NCBI RefSeq assembly: GCF_009765365.1
Contig: NZ_VTOM01000003.1
Coordinates: forward strand, 124,001 to 188,000
Length of the DNA stretch: 64,000 nucleotides
Source: Antarcticirhabdus aurantiaca
Lineage (GTDB): Bacteria; Pseudomonadota; Alphaproteobacteria; Rhizobiales; Rhizobiaceae
Reading direction: 5' to 3'
The position numbers and the translations under genes were made by a program. Position 1 is the stretch's first letter; each line of letters begins with the position of its first letter. This document shows, one piece after another, positions 31,941-40,372 of the stretch. The notes beneath the pieces are model-generated. The model worked only from the letters and a program-made list of their open reading frames with translations. It was not told the DNA's origin and ran no database searches.

Positions 31941-32675
31941 ATGCTGGCGATCGAGAAGGTCCGAAAGGTCTTCGGCGCGACCACCGTTCTCGACGGCGTC
32001 GAGCTCGTCGTCGAACCGGGCGAGGTCGTGTCGATTCTCGGCTCCTCGGGCTCCGGCAAGTCGACGCTGATCCGCTGCATCAACGGGCTGGAGCGCCTCG
32101 ACGGCGGCCGCATCACGGTCGACGGCTTCAACGTCTCCAAGCCCAGGGAGCTCGCCGAGGCGCGAAAGCGCTCCGGCACCGTCTTCCAGCTCTTCAACCT
32201 TTATCCGCACATGACCGCGGTCGGGAACGTCATGCTGGCGCCGGTCGAGGTGCTGAAGCTGCCGAAGAAGGAGGCCGAGGCGCGGGCTCGGCGGATCCTC
32301 GATTCCGTCGGCCTCGGTCCGCGCGCCGACGCCTATCCCGCCCAGCTCTCCGGTGGCCAGCGCCAGCGCGTCGGCCTGGCGCGCGCGCTCGCCATGGAGC
32401 CCCGCTACCTCCTCCTCGACGAGGTGACGAGCGCGCTCGATCCCGAGATGACCGCCGAGGTGCTCGGCATCCTCGCCGAGCTCGCCCGATCCGGCACGAC
32501 GATGCTCTTCGTCACCCACGAGATCGAGTTCGCCCGGCGCATCTCGAACCGCATCGTCTTCCTCGACGGCGGCCGCCTCGTCGTCGACCTGCCGACCGCC
32601 GCGTTCTTCAGCGCGGCCGGCGGCATGGCTCATCCGCGCATCGCGCAATTTCTGTCCAAGATGCAGAAGGACTGA
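31941..32675 (+). CDS. Amino-acid ABC transporter ATPase (GlnQ/HisP type)
   Basis: Encodes 244 residues, the normal length. Walker A is GSSGSGKSTLIRCING, the signature is LSGGQRQRVGLARALA, Walker B is YLLLDEVTSALD, followed by the switch His in LFVTHEIEFARR. It energises import by the two permeases upstream. The gene starts at the base after the preceding stop codon. The serine hydrolase, glycosylasparaginase-like and binding-protein genes flank it in one operon-like run. Confidence 0.92.
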   Translation: MLAIEKVRKVFGATTVLDGVELVVEPGEVVSILGSSGSGKSTLIRCINGLERLDGGRITVDGFNVSKPRELAEARKRSGTVFQLFNLYPHMTAVGNVMLAPVEVLKLPKKEAEARARRILDSVGLGPRADAYPAQLSGGQRQRVGLARALAMEPRYLLLDEVTSALDPEMTAEVLGILAELARSGTTMLFVTHEIEFARRISNRIVFLDGGRLVVDLPTAAFFSAAGGMAHPRIAQFLSKMQKD

Positions 32676-32683
32676 CGCCGCCC

Positions 32684-33601
32684 ATGCTGCTCGTCGCCAA
32701 TGCCGAGGCGTGGCCCGGCTTCGCCACCACCGTCGAGCGCCTGCGCGAAGGCGCGCCCAGCCTCGACGCCATGGTCGAGGGCATCGGCCACGTCGAGCGC
32801 GAGGCGAAGGTGCGCTCCGTCGGCTACGGCGGCTGGCCGAACATGCTCGGCCGCATGGAGTTCGACGCCGGCGTGATGAACGGGACGACCCGCGAGGTCG
32901 GCGCGGTAGGCGCCGTGCCCGATACGCTGCCCGTCTCGCGCCTCGCCCTTGAGGTCATGCGCCGCCTGCCTCACGTCATGCTGACGGGCGATGGCGCGCG
33001 CCGCTTCGCGACCGAGATCGGCATGCCGCTCGACGAGACGCTACATCCCGACAGCCGCCGCGTCTGGTGGGAACGGCTGGAGCGCGAGCTGTCGCGCGAG
33101 GAGCTCGACCGCTTCCCCGATATTCCCCTCGCCCCGCTCAGCCGCGCCATCACCGATCCCGAGCGCGTGCGCGACACCACCGTCTTCCTGTCCGCCGATC
33201 CGGCCGCCGGCATCCATGCGGCGACCTCGACCTCCGGTTGGGCCTGGAAATATCCGGGGCGCCTCGGCGATTCGCCGATCCCCGGCGCCGGCTTCTACGC
33301 CGACAGCCGCTACGGCGCGGCGGCCTGCACCCATACCGGCGAGATGACGATCCGCTGCGGCACCGCCCGCACCATCGTCCTCGCCCTGAAGCTCGGCCGC
33401 TCGCTGCACGACGCGGTGCGACTGGCGGTGGACGAGCTGTGCGAACTGCGCGGCGGCTTCCTCGCCGGCGTGGTGATCCATGCCGTGGATGCGGGGGGCA
33501 ACCACGAGGTGGTGAATGTCCGGTGCGAGGGCGAGATCCGCTACTGGCTCTGGGACGAGGGAATGGCCGAGCCCGAGCTTCGGCCAGCGACGACGATCTG
33601 A
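32684..33601 (+). CDS. N4-(beta-N-acetylglucosaminyl)-asparaginase-like Ntn hydrolase
   Basis: Encodes 305 residues. The family shows in VGYGGWPNMLGRMEFDAGVM at the N-terminus, in the cleavage region VRDTTVFLSAD with a Thr that would become the new N-terminal nucleophile, and in SGWAWKYPGRLGDSPIPGAG, the substrate-site signature of aspartylglucosaminidases. After self-cleavage such enzymes split the bond between sugar and asparagine, or similar beta-aspartyl amides. There is no signal peptide, so it acts in the cytoplasm on imported substrate. It lies inside the ABC transporter operon, which fits import of glycosylasparagine-like compounds. Confidence 0.85.
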   Translation: MLLVANAEAWPGFATTVERLREGAPSLDAMVEGIGHVEREAKVRSVGYGGWPNMLGRMEFDAGVMNGTTREVGAVGAVPDTLPVSRLALEVMRRLPHVMLTGDGARRFATEIGMPLDETLHPDSRRVWWERLERELSREELDRFPDIPLAPLSRAITDPERVRDTTVFLSADPAAGIHAATSTSGWAWKYPGRLGDSPIPGAGFYADSRYGAAACTHTGEMTIRCGTARTIVLALKLGRSLHDAVRLAVDELCELRGGFLAGVVIHAVDAGGNHEVVNVRCEGEIRYWLWDEGMAEPELRPATTI

Positions 33602-33626
33602 GACAACCAAGCTCAAGGGGAAGTTC

Positions 33627-34418
33627 ATGAAGCGCATACTGACTGCCATGGCCGCGCTCGCGCTCGTCGCCGGCGCCGCCCTGCCCGCTGCCGCGGGCAT
33701 GATCGACGACATCCGCTCGCGCGGCACGGTGCGGATCGGCGTCTCCCTCGGCGGCGAGCCCGTCGGCTTCCGCGACGCGCAGAACAACCCGATCGGCTAC
33801 GACGTGGACGTCGCCAACCGCCTCGCCGAGAAGCTCGGCGTGCCGGTGGAGTTCACCGACGTGTCGGGCGACGCGCGCGTGTCCATGCTCGTCTCGGGCC
33901 AGCTCGACATCGTCGTCGCCAACACCTCGGCGACGCTGGAGCGGGCAAAGACCGTCAACTTCTCGATCCCCTACAACCGCGCCGGCCTGCGCGTCATCGT
34001 CCAACGCGATGCCGGCATCACCCAGCTCTCCGACCTCGCCGGCAAGAACGTCGTCGTCGGCCGCGGCACGACGGGCGAGACCTTCCTCAAGCGCGAGGTG
34101 CCGGAGGCCCAGCTCGTCTACGTCGACAACTTCGCGCCGGACGGCGTCCTTCAGCTCCAGCAGAAGCGCGTCGACGCGGCGATCGAGGACTCCTCGCTCG
34201 TCGACTTCCTCGCCACCCAGAACGACCAGCTCGTCACCCTGCCGGAGCTCTACTCCAACGACCCTATCGGCATCGCCGTCGCCAAAGGCGATCCGGAGTT
34301 CGTGCGCTGGCTCGACATGTTCGTGTCCGACTACATCCAGTCGGGCGCCTACGAGGCCAACTACAAGAAGTGGTGGGGCGAGAGCGCCAACCCGCCGCAG
34401 CTCAATCCGCTCTGGTGA
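33627..34418 (+). CDS. Amino-acid-type ABC transporter substrate-binding protein
   Basis: Encodes 263 residues. A signal peptide (KRILTAMAALALVAGAALPA) is followed by the family-3 binding protein fold: GTVRIGVSLGGEPVGFRDAQ, IGYDVDVANRLAEKLGV, VSMLVSGQLDIVVAN, and LAGKNVVVGRGTTGE. It is periplasmic and delivers substrate to the two permeases. A strong ribosome site (AAGGGGA) precedes the ATG. The gene is last in the operon and is followed by a terminator hairpin. Confidence 0.9.
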   Translation: MKRILTAMAALALVAGAALPAAAGMIDDIRSRGTVRIGVSLGGEPVGFRDAQNNPIGYDVDVANRLAEKLGVPVEFTDVSGDARVSMLVSGQLDIVVANTSATLERAKTVNFSIPYNRAGLRVIVQRDAGITQLSDLAGKNVVVGRGTTGETFLKREVPEAQLVYVDNFAPDGVLQLQQKRVDAAIEDSSLVDFLATQNDQLVTLPELYSNDPIGIAVAKGDPEFVRWLDMFVSDYIQSGAYEANYKKWWGESANPPQLNPLW

Positions 34419-34426
34419 GCCGGGCG

Positions 34427-34452
34427 GCGGGGAGCCTTGCCGCTCCCCGCCC
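34427..34452. terminator. Terminator hairpin between the binding-protein gene and the LacI gene
   Basis: GGCGGGGAGC pairs perfectly with GCTCCCCGCC across a 6-base loop. It lies between convergent genes and can serve both strands, though no long T run follows. Confidence 0.55.
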
Positions 34453-34457
34453 GCGCG

Positions 34458-35477
34458 TCATGCCGTCGCCCGCGGAAAGAAGTGCGTCGGCACGCTGACC
34501 GGCGGCGAGCCGGGCACGAAGACGTCCGGCTCCACCACGAGCCGCGTGATGTGCTCGACGAAGAGCGCCTTGTCGAAGCCGATCGAGGCGATGGGATAGG
34601 CGTCGTAGTCGGTGAGGCTGAGATTGTCGAAGCCGTAGAGCCGGAAGCGCTGCGGCCGGTTGTTCGGAAACAGCGGCCGGCAGGCGTCGAGGACGCCCAT
34701 GGCCATAGCGTCCGACGTGCAGAACACGGCGTCCGGGCTCGGTCCCGACAGGAAGGCGGAGGCCGCGCGATGGCCGCTGGCATAGGAATAGTCGCCCTGC
34801 AGCGTTTGCTCGAGCGTGATGGCGTGCGCCGCGAACGCCACGCGGAAGGAGGCGATCCGCGCCTGCTCGATCAGGGACGAGGCGCGGCCGGTGACGAGCG
34901 CGGCGCGGCGCACGCCCTTCGCCGCCGCGTCCGCCACAGCCTCGCCGATGCCGACCGCCTCGTCCGGCACCACGGCGGGCGAGAGCGCGTCGTGCCGCCC
35001 GTTCATCATCACCACGAGGTCGGAGCGGAACATCCGCCGCACCGTCGCCGCATCCGCGAAGTCCGACCAGACGAGCGCCGCGTCGACGTGGTGGGCGACC
35101 CCGTCGCGCAGGAATTCCTCCACCCGGTCGACCGAGCCGACCTTGAGGAGCAGCACCTGCTTGCCGACCGCCTGGATCGCGCCGAGCAGGCGGTCGAAGA
35201 GGTCGAGGTCGGACAGGTCGTGGATGTGGTTGACGACCACGGCGACGAGGTTGACGCGCTTGGTCGTCAGGCTCTGCGCCAGAAGGTTCGGGCGGTAGCC
35301 CAGCGCTTCCGCGGCCTTCAGCACCCGGTCGCGCTTGTCGGCCGAGACCGGCCGCGGCGAGGCCGACAGGGCGCGCGAGACCACGGCGCGCGAGACCTTC
35401 GCCAGCGCCGCCACGTCGTCCATGGTCGGCGGAATGGCGGGGGCCTTGGCGGTCTTCTCGTCGGGCAGGTCGGTCAA
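34458..35477 (-). CDS. LacI-family transcription regulator
   Basis: Encodes 339 residues. The helix-turn-helix is at about 18-40 (MDDVAALAKVSRAVVSRALS) with the hinge helix LGYRPNLLAQSLTTKR after it. The C-terminal periplasmic-binding-protein-like domain follows (VAVVVNHIHDLSDLDLFDRL, RRAALVTGRASSLIEQARI, and AIGVL-type effector loops). It converges on the transporter operon and diverges from the M24-like gene. The start is TTG; an ATG 18 codons in (35423) would also give a complete DNA-binding domain. The operator at 30567 is its likely site. Confidence 0.9.
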   Translation of the reverse strand: MTDLPDEKTAKAPAIPPTMDDVAALAKVSRAVVSRALSASPRPVSADKRDRVLKAAEALGYRPNLLAQSLTTKRVNLVAVVVNHIHDLSDLDLFDRLLGAIQAVGKQVLLLKVGSVDRVEEFLRDGVAHHVDAALVWSDFADAATVRRMFRSDLVVMMNGRHDALSPAVVPDEAVGIGEAVADAAAKGVRRAALVTGRASSLIEQARIASFRVAFAAHAITLEQTLQGDYSYASGHRAASAFLSGPSPDAVFCTSDAMAMGVLDACRPLFPNNRPQRFRLYGFDNLSLTDYDAYPIASIGFDKALFVEHITRLVVEPDVFVPGSPPVSVPTHFFPRATA

Positions 35478-35596
35478 GTGTCGGCTCGGCGGCGCGTTCG
35501 CGCCTTCCCTCTATCCCATCCCCGCCGCCCGGACAAAGCCGCAAACGCGGCAGCGGCCGGGCGGCGGCCCAGCACAGCCCGACCGGAGGAGCCCGC

Positions 35597-36952
35597 ATGA
35601 GCATCGTCCTGAAACCCGTCGCCCTGCCCGACTTCGGCGCTCTCGGCGATCAGCCGCAGGTGCCGGCCGCGACCTATGCGGCGCGAGCCGACGCGGCCTA
35701 TGCGGGCGGCGGCTGCGACTGGCTCGTCGTCTACGGCGACCGCGAGCATTTCGGCAACATCGCGTTCCTCTCCGGCTTCGAGCCGCGCTTCGAGGAAGCG
35801 CTGCTGCTGCTCGGCCCCGGCGGGCGGCGCGTGCTTCTGGCCGGCAACGAGTGCGAGAGCTACGCGGCGCTCGCCGGCCTGCCGGGCCTGGAGGTCATGC
35901 GCGCCCAGAGCCTCAGCCTGATGGGCCAGGACCGCTCGGCCGAGCCGCGCCTCGCCGATCGCCTGCGCGAAGCCGGCATCGGCAAGGGCGACAGCGTCGG
36001 CCTCGTCGGCTGGAAGTATCTCGAAGCCGAGGAGGACGAGGACGCCGCCGCGCTGTTCTTCGTGCCGGACGTCGTGGTCGCGCTCCTGCGCCGCGTCGCG
36101 GGCTCGCTGCGCGACGCGACCCCCGTCCTGATGCACCCGGAAACGGGCCTGCGCTCCGTCGTCGACGCCGACCAGATCGCCGCCTTCGAGTGGATCGCGG
36201 CGCGCACCTCCGCCATGCTCTGGCGCGTCGTCTCGAACGTCGGGGTCGGCGACACGGAGTTCGAGGCGCTCGGCCGCCTCGGCTACGAGGGCGACCCGCT
36301 CAACGTCCACACCATGTTCGCCTCGGCCTCGCCCGGCGAGCCGGTGATCGGCTTGCGCAGCCCGACCGCCCGGCGGCTGAGAAAGGGCGACGGCGTGACG
36401 ACGGCGCTCGGCCTATGGGGCGCCCTGTCCTCGCGCGCCGGCCTCTTGGACGACGCCAACGACGCCTTCCTCGCCGTCGCCAAGCGCTACTTCTCCGGCC
36501 TCGTCGCCTGGTACGAGACGGCGGATGTCGGCGTCGCCGGCGGCACGCTGTTCGAGGCGGTGACGCAGACGCTCGCCGAAGGCGGGCTGCGCTCGGCGCT
36601 CAATCCCGGCCATCTCGGCGGGCACGAGGAATGGTCGCATTCGCCCGTGCGGCCCGGCTCGCGCGAGCGCCTGCGCTCCGGCATGGTGTTCCAGGTCGAC
36701 GTCATCCCGACGCCCCTGCCGCCCGGCCAGGCCCTCAACAACGAGGACGCGGTCGTCTTCGCCGACGAGAGCCTGCGGGCCGAACTCGCGCTGAAGCACC
36801 CGGCCGTCGCCGACCGCATCGCCGCCCGCCGGGCCTTCATGGCGGACACGATCGGCGTGCCCCTGCCCCCCGGCATCCTGCCGCTCTCCTCGACGCCCCT
36901 CTGCCTGCCGCCCTTCTGGCTGCGGCCGGGCGATCTCCTCGCGCGGGAGTGA
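35597..36952 (+). CDS. M24 peptidase/creatinase-fold protein with degenerate metal site
   Basis: Encodes 451 residues: an N-terminal creatinase-type domain (WLVVYGDREHFGNIAFLSGF) and a C-terminal pita-bread fold (RSVVDADQIAAFEWIAARTS, NPGHLGGHEEWSHSPV, SGMVFQVDVIPTP). In true aminopeptidase P two Asp, one His and two Glu bind two metals. Here the first two positions read VTTALG and ALSSRAG instead of Asp-bearing motifs, and the first Glu is Asp. So it is probably either a metal-independent creatinase-like hydrolase or a non-catalytic relative. It sits beside the amide-uptake operon, divergent from the LacI gene, and may share its substrate. Confidence 0.7.
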   Translation: MSIVLKPVALPDFGALGDQPQVPAATYAARADAAYAGGGCDWLVVYGDREHFGNIAFLSGFEPRFEEALLLLGPGGRRVLLAGNECESYAALAGLPGLEVMRAQSLSLMGQDRSAEPRLADRLREAGIGKGDSVGLVGWKYLEAEEDEDAAALFFVPDVVVALLRRVAGSLRDATPVLMHPETGLRSVVDADQIAAFEWIAARTSAMLWRVVSNVGVGDTEFEALGRLGYEGDPLNVHTMFASASPGEPVIGLRSPTARRLRKGDGVTTALGLWGALSSRAGLLDDANDAFLAVAKRYFSGLVAWYETADVGVAGGTLFEAVTQTLAEGGLRSALNPGHLGGHEEWSHSPVRPGSRERLRSGMVFQVDVIPTPLPPGQALNNEDAVVFADESLRAELALKHPAVADRIAARRAFMADTIGVPLPPGILPLSSTPLCLPPFWLRPGDLLARE

Positions 36953-37013
36953 CGGGGCGCCGTCCCCGAGCCTCCACCGCAATGCCGCCCAGATTGGCGG
37001 ATGCTGTGGACGC

Positions 37014-37163
37014 ATGGACGAGCTTTCCGACCTGGCGGACTTCCTGTCGATGCTCGGCGACAAGCCGAGCAAGCGGCGCTGGGTGAACTGGCTGCTGTGG
37101 ATCTTCGCCCTCGTCGGAGTGCTGCTCACCCTGCTCGTCATCGTCGGGCAGCTCGTCGGCTGA
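37014..37163 (+). CDS. Small single-membrane-helix protein
   Basis: Encodes 49 residues: a hydrophilic start (MDELSDLADFLSMLGDKPSK), then one membrane helix (LLWIFALVGVLLTLLVIVGQ) and stop. No family is recognised. Codon use is like that of neighbours, but no strong ribosome site is visible. Confidence 0.4.
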   Translation: MDELSDLADFLSMLGDKPSKRRWVNWLLWIFALVGVLLTLLVIVGQLVG

Positions 37164-37206
37164 CCGGCATCTTGTCGAGCGACAAGGGTGCCACCACCTG
37201 CATGTC

Positions 37207-37350
37207 ATGGCACTTCTCGACAAGATCATCCGCACCCGTCGCTATTACCGCATGGCCCGCCGGCCGCCCACGGCGCGCGGGCTCCTCGCGATGGCGCTCA
37301 CCTCCGTGGCGGCCAGGCTGATCCGGAAGGTCGTCTACAAGAAGCGCTGA
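37207..37350 (+). CDS. Small basic protein
   Basis: Encodes 47 residues, strongly basic (DKIIRTRRYYRMARRPP and RLIRKVVYKKR), with one weakly hydrophobic helix between. Function unknown. It is followed 3 bases later by a palindromic terminator, which supports it as the last gene of a transcript. Confidence 0.4.
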   Translation: MALLDKIIRTRRYYRMARRPPTARGLLAMALTSVAARLIRKVVYKKR

Positions 37351-37353
37351 GGC

Positions 37354-37373
37354 GACGGTCCCGCGGGACCGTC
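37354..37373. terminator. Palindromic terminator
   Basis: GACGGTCCCG is followed directly by its reverse complement, then TGGTTCT. It closes the transcript of the small gene before it. Confidence 0.55.
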
Positions 37374-37471
37374 TGGTTCTCCGCCCGGCGATCGTCGACC
37401 GGGCGCCGCGGCTCCGGGCCATCCCGGCGCCGGATGCTCTCCCGCCGCGTGGCGGCGGGAGGCTTTTGGTC

Positions 37472-37687
37472 TCACATGGCTCGGCCGGCGTTCAGCACCC
37501 GCTCGTCGCCCTGGTGGCGATGATCCGCCCCGAAGGCGTCCTCGCTGCCGTCGCTGTCGTCGTCCGCCCCCACGATCGACCAGCGGTCGGCATCGAGGCC
37601 CATCTGAGCTCGGGTTTCCGCGTCCTCCAACGCGACGACTTGCGGCTTCTGGTACGCGTATGCGCCAACTCTCACGATGTTCGACAT
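37472..37687 (-). CDS. Small acidic hypothetical protein
   Basis: Encodes 71 residues starting MSNIVRVGAYAYQKPQVVAL, with an acidic middle (VGADDDSDGSEDAFGAD). No family is recognised. A perfect ribosome site, AGGAGG, lies six bases ahead of the ATG at 37687, which is the main argument that it is real. A longer in-frame start at 37729 lacks such a site. Confidence 0.55.
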   Translation of the reverse strand: MSNIVRVGAYAYQKPQVVALEDAETRAQMGLDADRWSIVGADDDSDGSEDAFGADHRHQGDERVLNAGRAM

Positions 37688-37821
37688 GGCGTCCTCCTGT
37701 GCCAGAGATTGGTAAGTCTGCGCCACCATCTGGTAAGTGCTTAACTAGATTATTCGGTTTTATCCTCGATGCAACCCCGGCCGCGTTAAGCCGGCCCGCT
37801 CGCCTTCAACCCTTCGCGAGA

Positions 37822-38775
37822 TCAGTCGCTTCGCGGCGGAAACAGGGACAAGTGCGGCTGGTTGCGGGCAATCTCCGGCAGCCTGATCCGGCGATCCTCG
37901 GGCAGGAAGCTCGCGACGATCAGCCCGTCGCCGCTGAACGATTCGCCGACACCGTGCTCGCACAGGACATGCGCGCCGAGCCGTTCCAGTTCGGCGACGC
38001 AGTCGTGATGGGTCGACGGCGAACCCGAGATGCTCTCGTGGTGCGTCGACGCCACGACGAAGCGGACGCGGCGGGCGGCTCCGGCGGCTTCCATGGAGCG
38101 GATGAAGGGCAGCTCGGCGCCCTGCGCGTCGATGTGCAGCATCTCGACCTCGCCCCCGCCGGCAAGCGCCAGGACGCCGTTCATGTCGACGCAGGGCAGG
38201 ACGTGCGCCTGCCCGTCCGACTCGCAGACGGCCGAGATCTCCCGCGAGCCGTCGCCTCCGACCCAGGCGCGGTGGAAGCCCATGCGGTGGGCGACCCCGT
38301 TGAGGCCCGCATTGAAGCGCCCGACCTCCAGGTGCGCGGGATCGGGCTCGACGCCGATGGTGCGCGAGCCGGGAATCTCGTGGAGATACCAGAGCGAGTA
38401 GTAGGACCAGAAGGCGCCGAGCTCGACCATCAGCGTCCCGTGCCGAACGAACGGCATCAGCGCGTGGAAGAGCAGCTCTTCCTGCGGCTCGTGGTGCCCG
38501 CGCAGGCCGCGGATCACCTGCGCCATCCAGTCGCCGTAATAGCCGCCGGCCTTCACGCGCACGCCGTTGTGCATGATCTGGACAGGCCCGGCATCCGTCG
38601 CGACGATGCGGCCGGCATCCGCGACCTTGGGGATCGGGTCGCAGTCCTGGCACGAGATCGTCATGATGGTCCGGTCGAGCGCCGTCACGGGCCGTGGCGG
38701 CTCGCGCACGGGCTCCTCCGGCGCCGCGGTCGACGGGTCGGCCGCGCCCTTCTGGTTCAGGAACCGCTTCAGCAT
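37822..38775 (-). CDS. FkbM-family methyltransferase
   Basis: Encodes 317 residues. The SAM-binding core appears as GTLMVELGAFWSYYSLWYLH, then GSRTIGVEPDPAHLEVGRFN, and later EVEMLHIDAQGAELPFIRSM, the order expected in FkbM proteins, which methylate sugars or secondary metabolites. No membrane segment. It stands alone between unrelated genes, so the substrate is unknown; surface polysaccharide is a common target of the family. Confidence 0.75.
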   Translation of the reverse strand: MLKRFLNQKGAADPSTAAPEEPVREPPRPVTALDRTIMTISCQDCDPIPKVADAGRIVATDAGPVQIMHNGVRVKAGGYYGDWMAQVIRGLRGHHEPQEELLFHALMPFVRHGTLMVELGAFWSYYSLWYLHEIPGSRTIGVEPDPAHLEVGRFNAGLNGVAHRMGFHRAWVGGDGSREISAVCESDGQAHVLPCVDMNGVLALAGGGEVEMLHIDAQGAELPFIRSMEAAGAARRVRFVVASTHHESISGSPSTHHDCVAELERLGAHVLCEHGVGESFSGDGLIVASFLPEDRRIRLPEIARNQPHLSLFPPRSD

Positions 38776-38846
38776 CGCATCTCCGCCTCCACCATCGGGC
38801 CGACGCTTAGCAGGGCCGCGCGCCGCCGGCCATGGCGCGCGTCCTC

Positions 38847-39797
38847 TCAGGCGACGAGCTTGGTCTCCCGCGCCGCGTCCCGTGCGGCGCCCTCGGCCGC
38901 GGCGCGGTCGAGATAGGCCGCGATGCGCCGCCGGAAGGCTTTCGGCTTTTCCGCGAAGAGCCGCGCGCAGGCCGCGAGCGCCTCGACGCGCAGCTCGCGC
39001 TGGCGGGTGGAGGCGAGAGCGGCGATGCGGGCGCGGTGGGTCTGGGCGCCGAACAACTGAGGCTCGGCCTCCATCTCGCCGAGCAGGACGGCGTAGTCGT
39101 GGTCGCTGCCGAGCGCGTCGGCGACGCCGTCCGCCGCCTTGCGGGCCGGTGTCAGCACGTCCGGCCAGATGTCGGCCAGGAGCTTGAGGTGCATGGCGTG
39201 GTACTTCGCCCGCTTGCGCAGGTCGTGGAAATCCTCGGCGTCGCCGCTGGCGGTCGCCGTCTTCAGCGCCGTGCGGGCGCGGCGATAATTCTCCTCGAGC
39301 CCATGAAGAAGCGAGGAGCGCCCTTGCGACGCGCCGACGGCGCGGCGCTCGCGCCAGTCCTCCAAGGCGCCGTCCAGAACCTCGATCACCTGCGACACGC
39401 GCGCGCCGACATCGCCCTCGGACGCCACCACCACCTGCCGCTTGTGCTCCAGGGCCGCGCGGATGGCGGCGAAGGACGCCGGCGCGACGCTTGCCCCGAC
39501 ATGCTCCTGCAGCGCGTCGAGCGATTCGATCAGCGCCGTGCGGTCGCGCACGGCCGACAGGCTGCGCGCCGCGTCGCGCAGGCGAGCGTTCTCGCGCCGG
39601 TACAGGCGCGCATCGCTTTCCCGCGCGAAGCGCAAGAGCCCGCGCAGCTTCTTCAAGCGCTTGCGAACGTCGTGGATCGCTTCTCCCTGATCCGCGTCGG
39701 GGTCGCGCAGTTCCGCCGCCGCCTTTTCCAGCTCCTCGCCGGCCACGCGGGCGATCTCTTCGGCGGGCGGGCGATGAGGGTCGAGGCGGTAGGCCAT
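38847..39797 (-). CDS. CHAD-domain protein
   Basis: Encodes 316 residues, one CHAD domain. Conserved His and basic residues are visible: QGEAIHDVRKRLKKLRGLLR near the N-terminus and EDFHDLRKRAKYHAMHLKLL in the second half, the paired HDxRKRxK motifs of the family. CHAD proteins bind polyphosphate on this positive surface and associate with polyphosphate granules. A CYTH gene lies 8 bp upstream, then ppx and ppk, so the block is devoted to polyphosphate. Confidence 0.85.
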   Translation of the reverse strand: MAYRLDPHRPPAEEIARVAGEELEKAAAELRDPDADQGEAIHDVRKRLKKLRGLLRFARESDARLYRRENARLRDAARSLSAVRDRTALIESLDALQEHVGASVAPASFAAIRAALEHKRQVVVASEGDVGARVSQVIEVLDGALEDWRERRAVGASQGRSSLLHGLEENYRRARTALKTATASGDAEDFHDLRKRAKYHAMHLKLLADIWPDVLTPARKAADGVADALGSDHDYAVLLGEMEAEPQLFGAQTHRARIAALASTRQRELRVEALAACARLFAEKPKAFRRRIAAYLDRAAAEGAARDAARETKLVA

Positions 39798-39805
39798 GGG
39801 GTGTC

Positions 39806-40294
39806 TCACGACTGCTGAGGGAGGGGCGGCGCCTCTGCCAGCGCCAAGGACGAGTTCGAGTAAGCGCCCTCGCCCGTCACTTCGGGCCCGAGCCAGTCCG
39901 GCAGCTCGACCGCGTGGTCGACCGCCGGCAGCTCGATCTCGGCGAGAACGAGCGGCGCCAGCGCGCCCTCGAAGACGTCGACCTCGACGACGAGCCCGTC
40001 GGCGCCGAGATCGACCCGGTAGCGCCGCTTCTCGACGGTTCGGCCGATGCGCGAGGCTTCGAGCTCGCGCGCCTCGTCGAGCGGGATCTCGTACTCGTAC
40101 TCGCCGCGCGACAGGCCGGCGCCGGTCTTCAGCGTCATCACGGCGCGCGCCTCGTCGAGGATGCGCACGCGCAAGGAGAACCCATCGCGCACGGCGAGAT
40201 AGAACTGACGGATGCGGCGGCCGTCGTCGTCCTCGACCTTCTGCCGCCACTGGTCGTCGACGATCCGGAACTTGCGCTCGATCTCGATACCCAT
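39806..40294 (-). CDS. CYTH-domain protein (inorganic triphosphatase-like)
   Basis: Encodes 162 residues beginning MGIEIERKFRI, the EIERKF signature of the triphosphate tunnel metalloenzyme family. Further family features are the charged strands VRDGFSLRVRIL, VMTLKTGAG, YEYEIPLDEARELE and EIELP near the end. Bacterial relatives hydrolyse tripolyphosphate. It stands just upstream of the CHAD gene; in many bacteria the two domains are fused in one protein. Confidence 0.88.
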   Translation of the reverse strand: MGIEIERKFRIVDDQWRQKVEDDDGRRIRQFYLAVRDGFSLRVRILDEARAVMTLKTGAGLSRGEYEYEIPLDEARELEASRIGRTVEKRRYRVDLGADGLVVEVDVFEGALAPLVLAEIELPAVDHAVELPDWLGPEVTGEGAYSNSSLALAEAPPLPQQS

Positions 40295-40372
40295 GCGGCA
40301 ATTACGCGCAAAAGCGCCTTTCGTTGCCCGCCGAGCGCGATTTCGACGGTGCCCTGCCGCCGAAGCGTGCCG

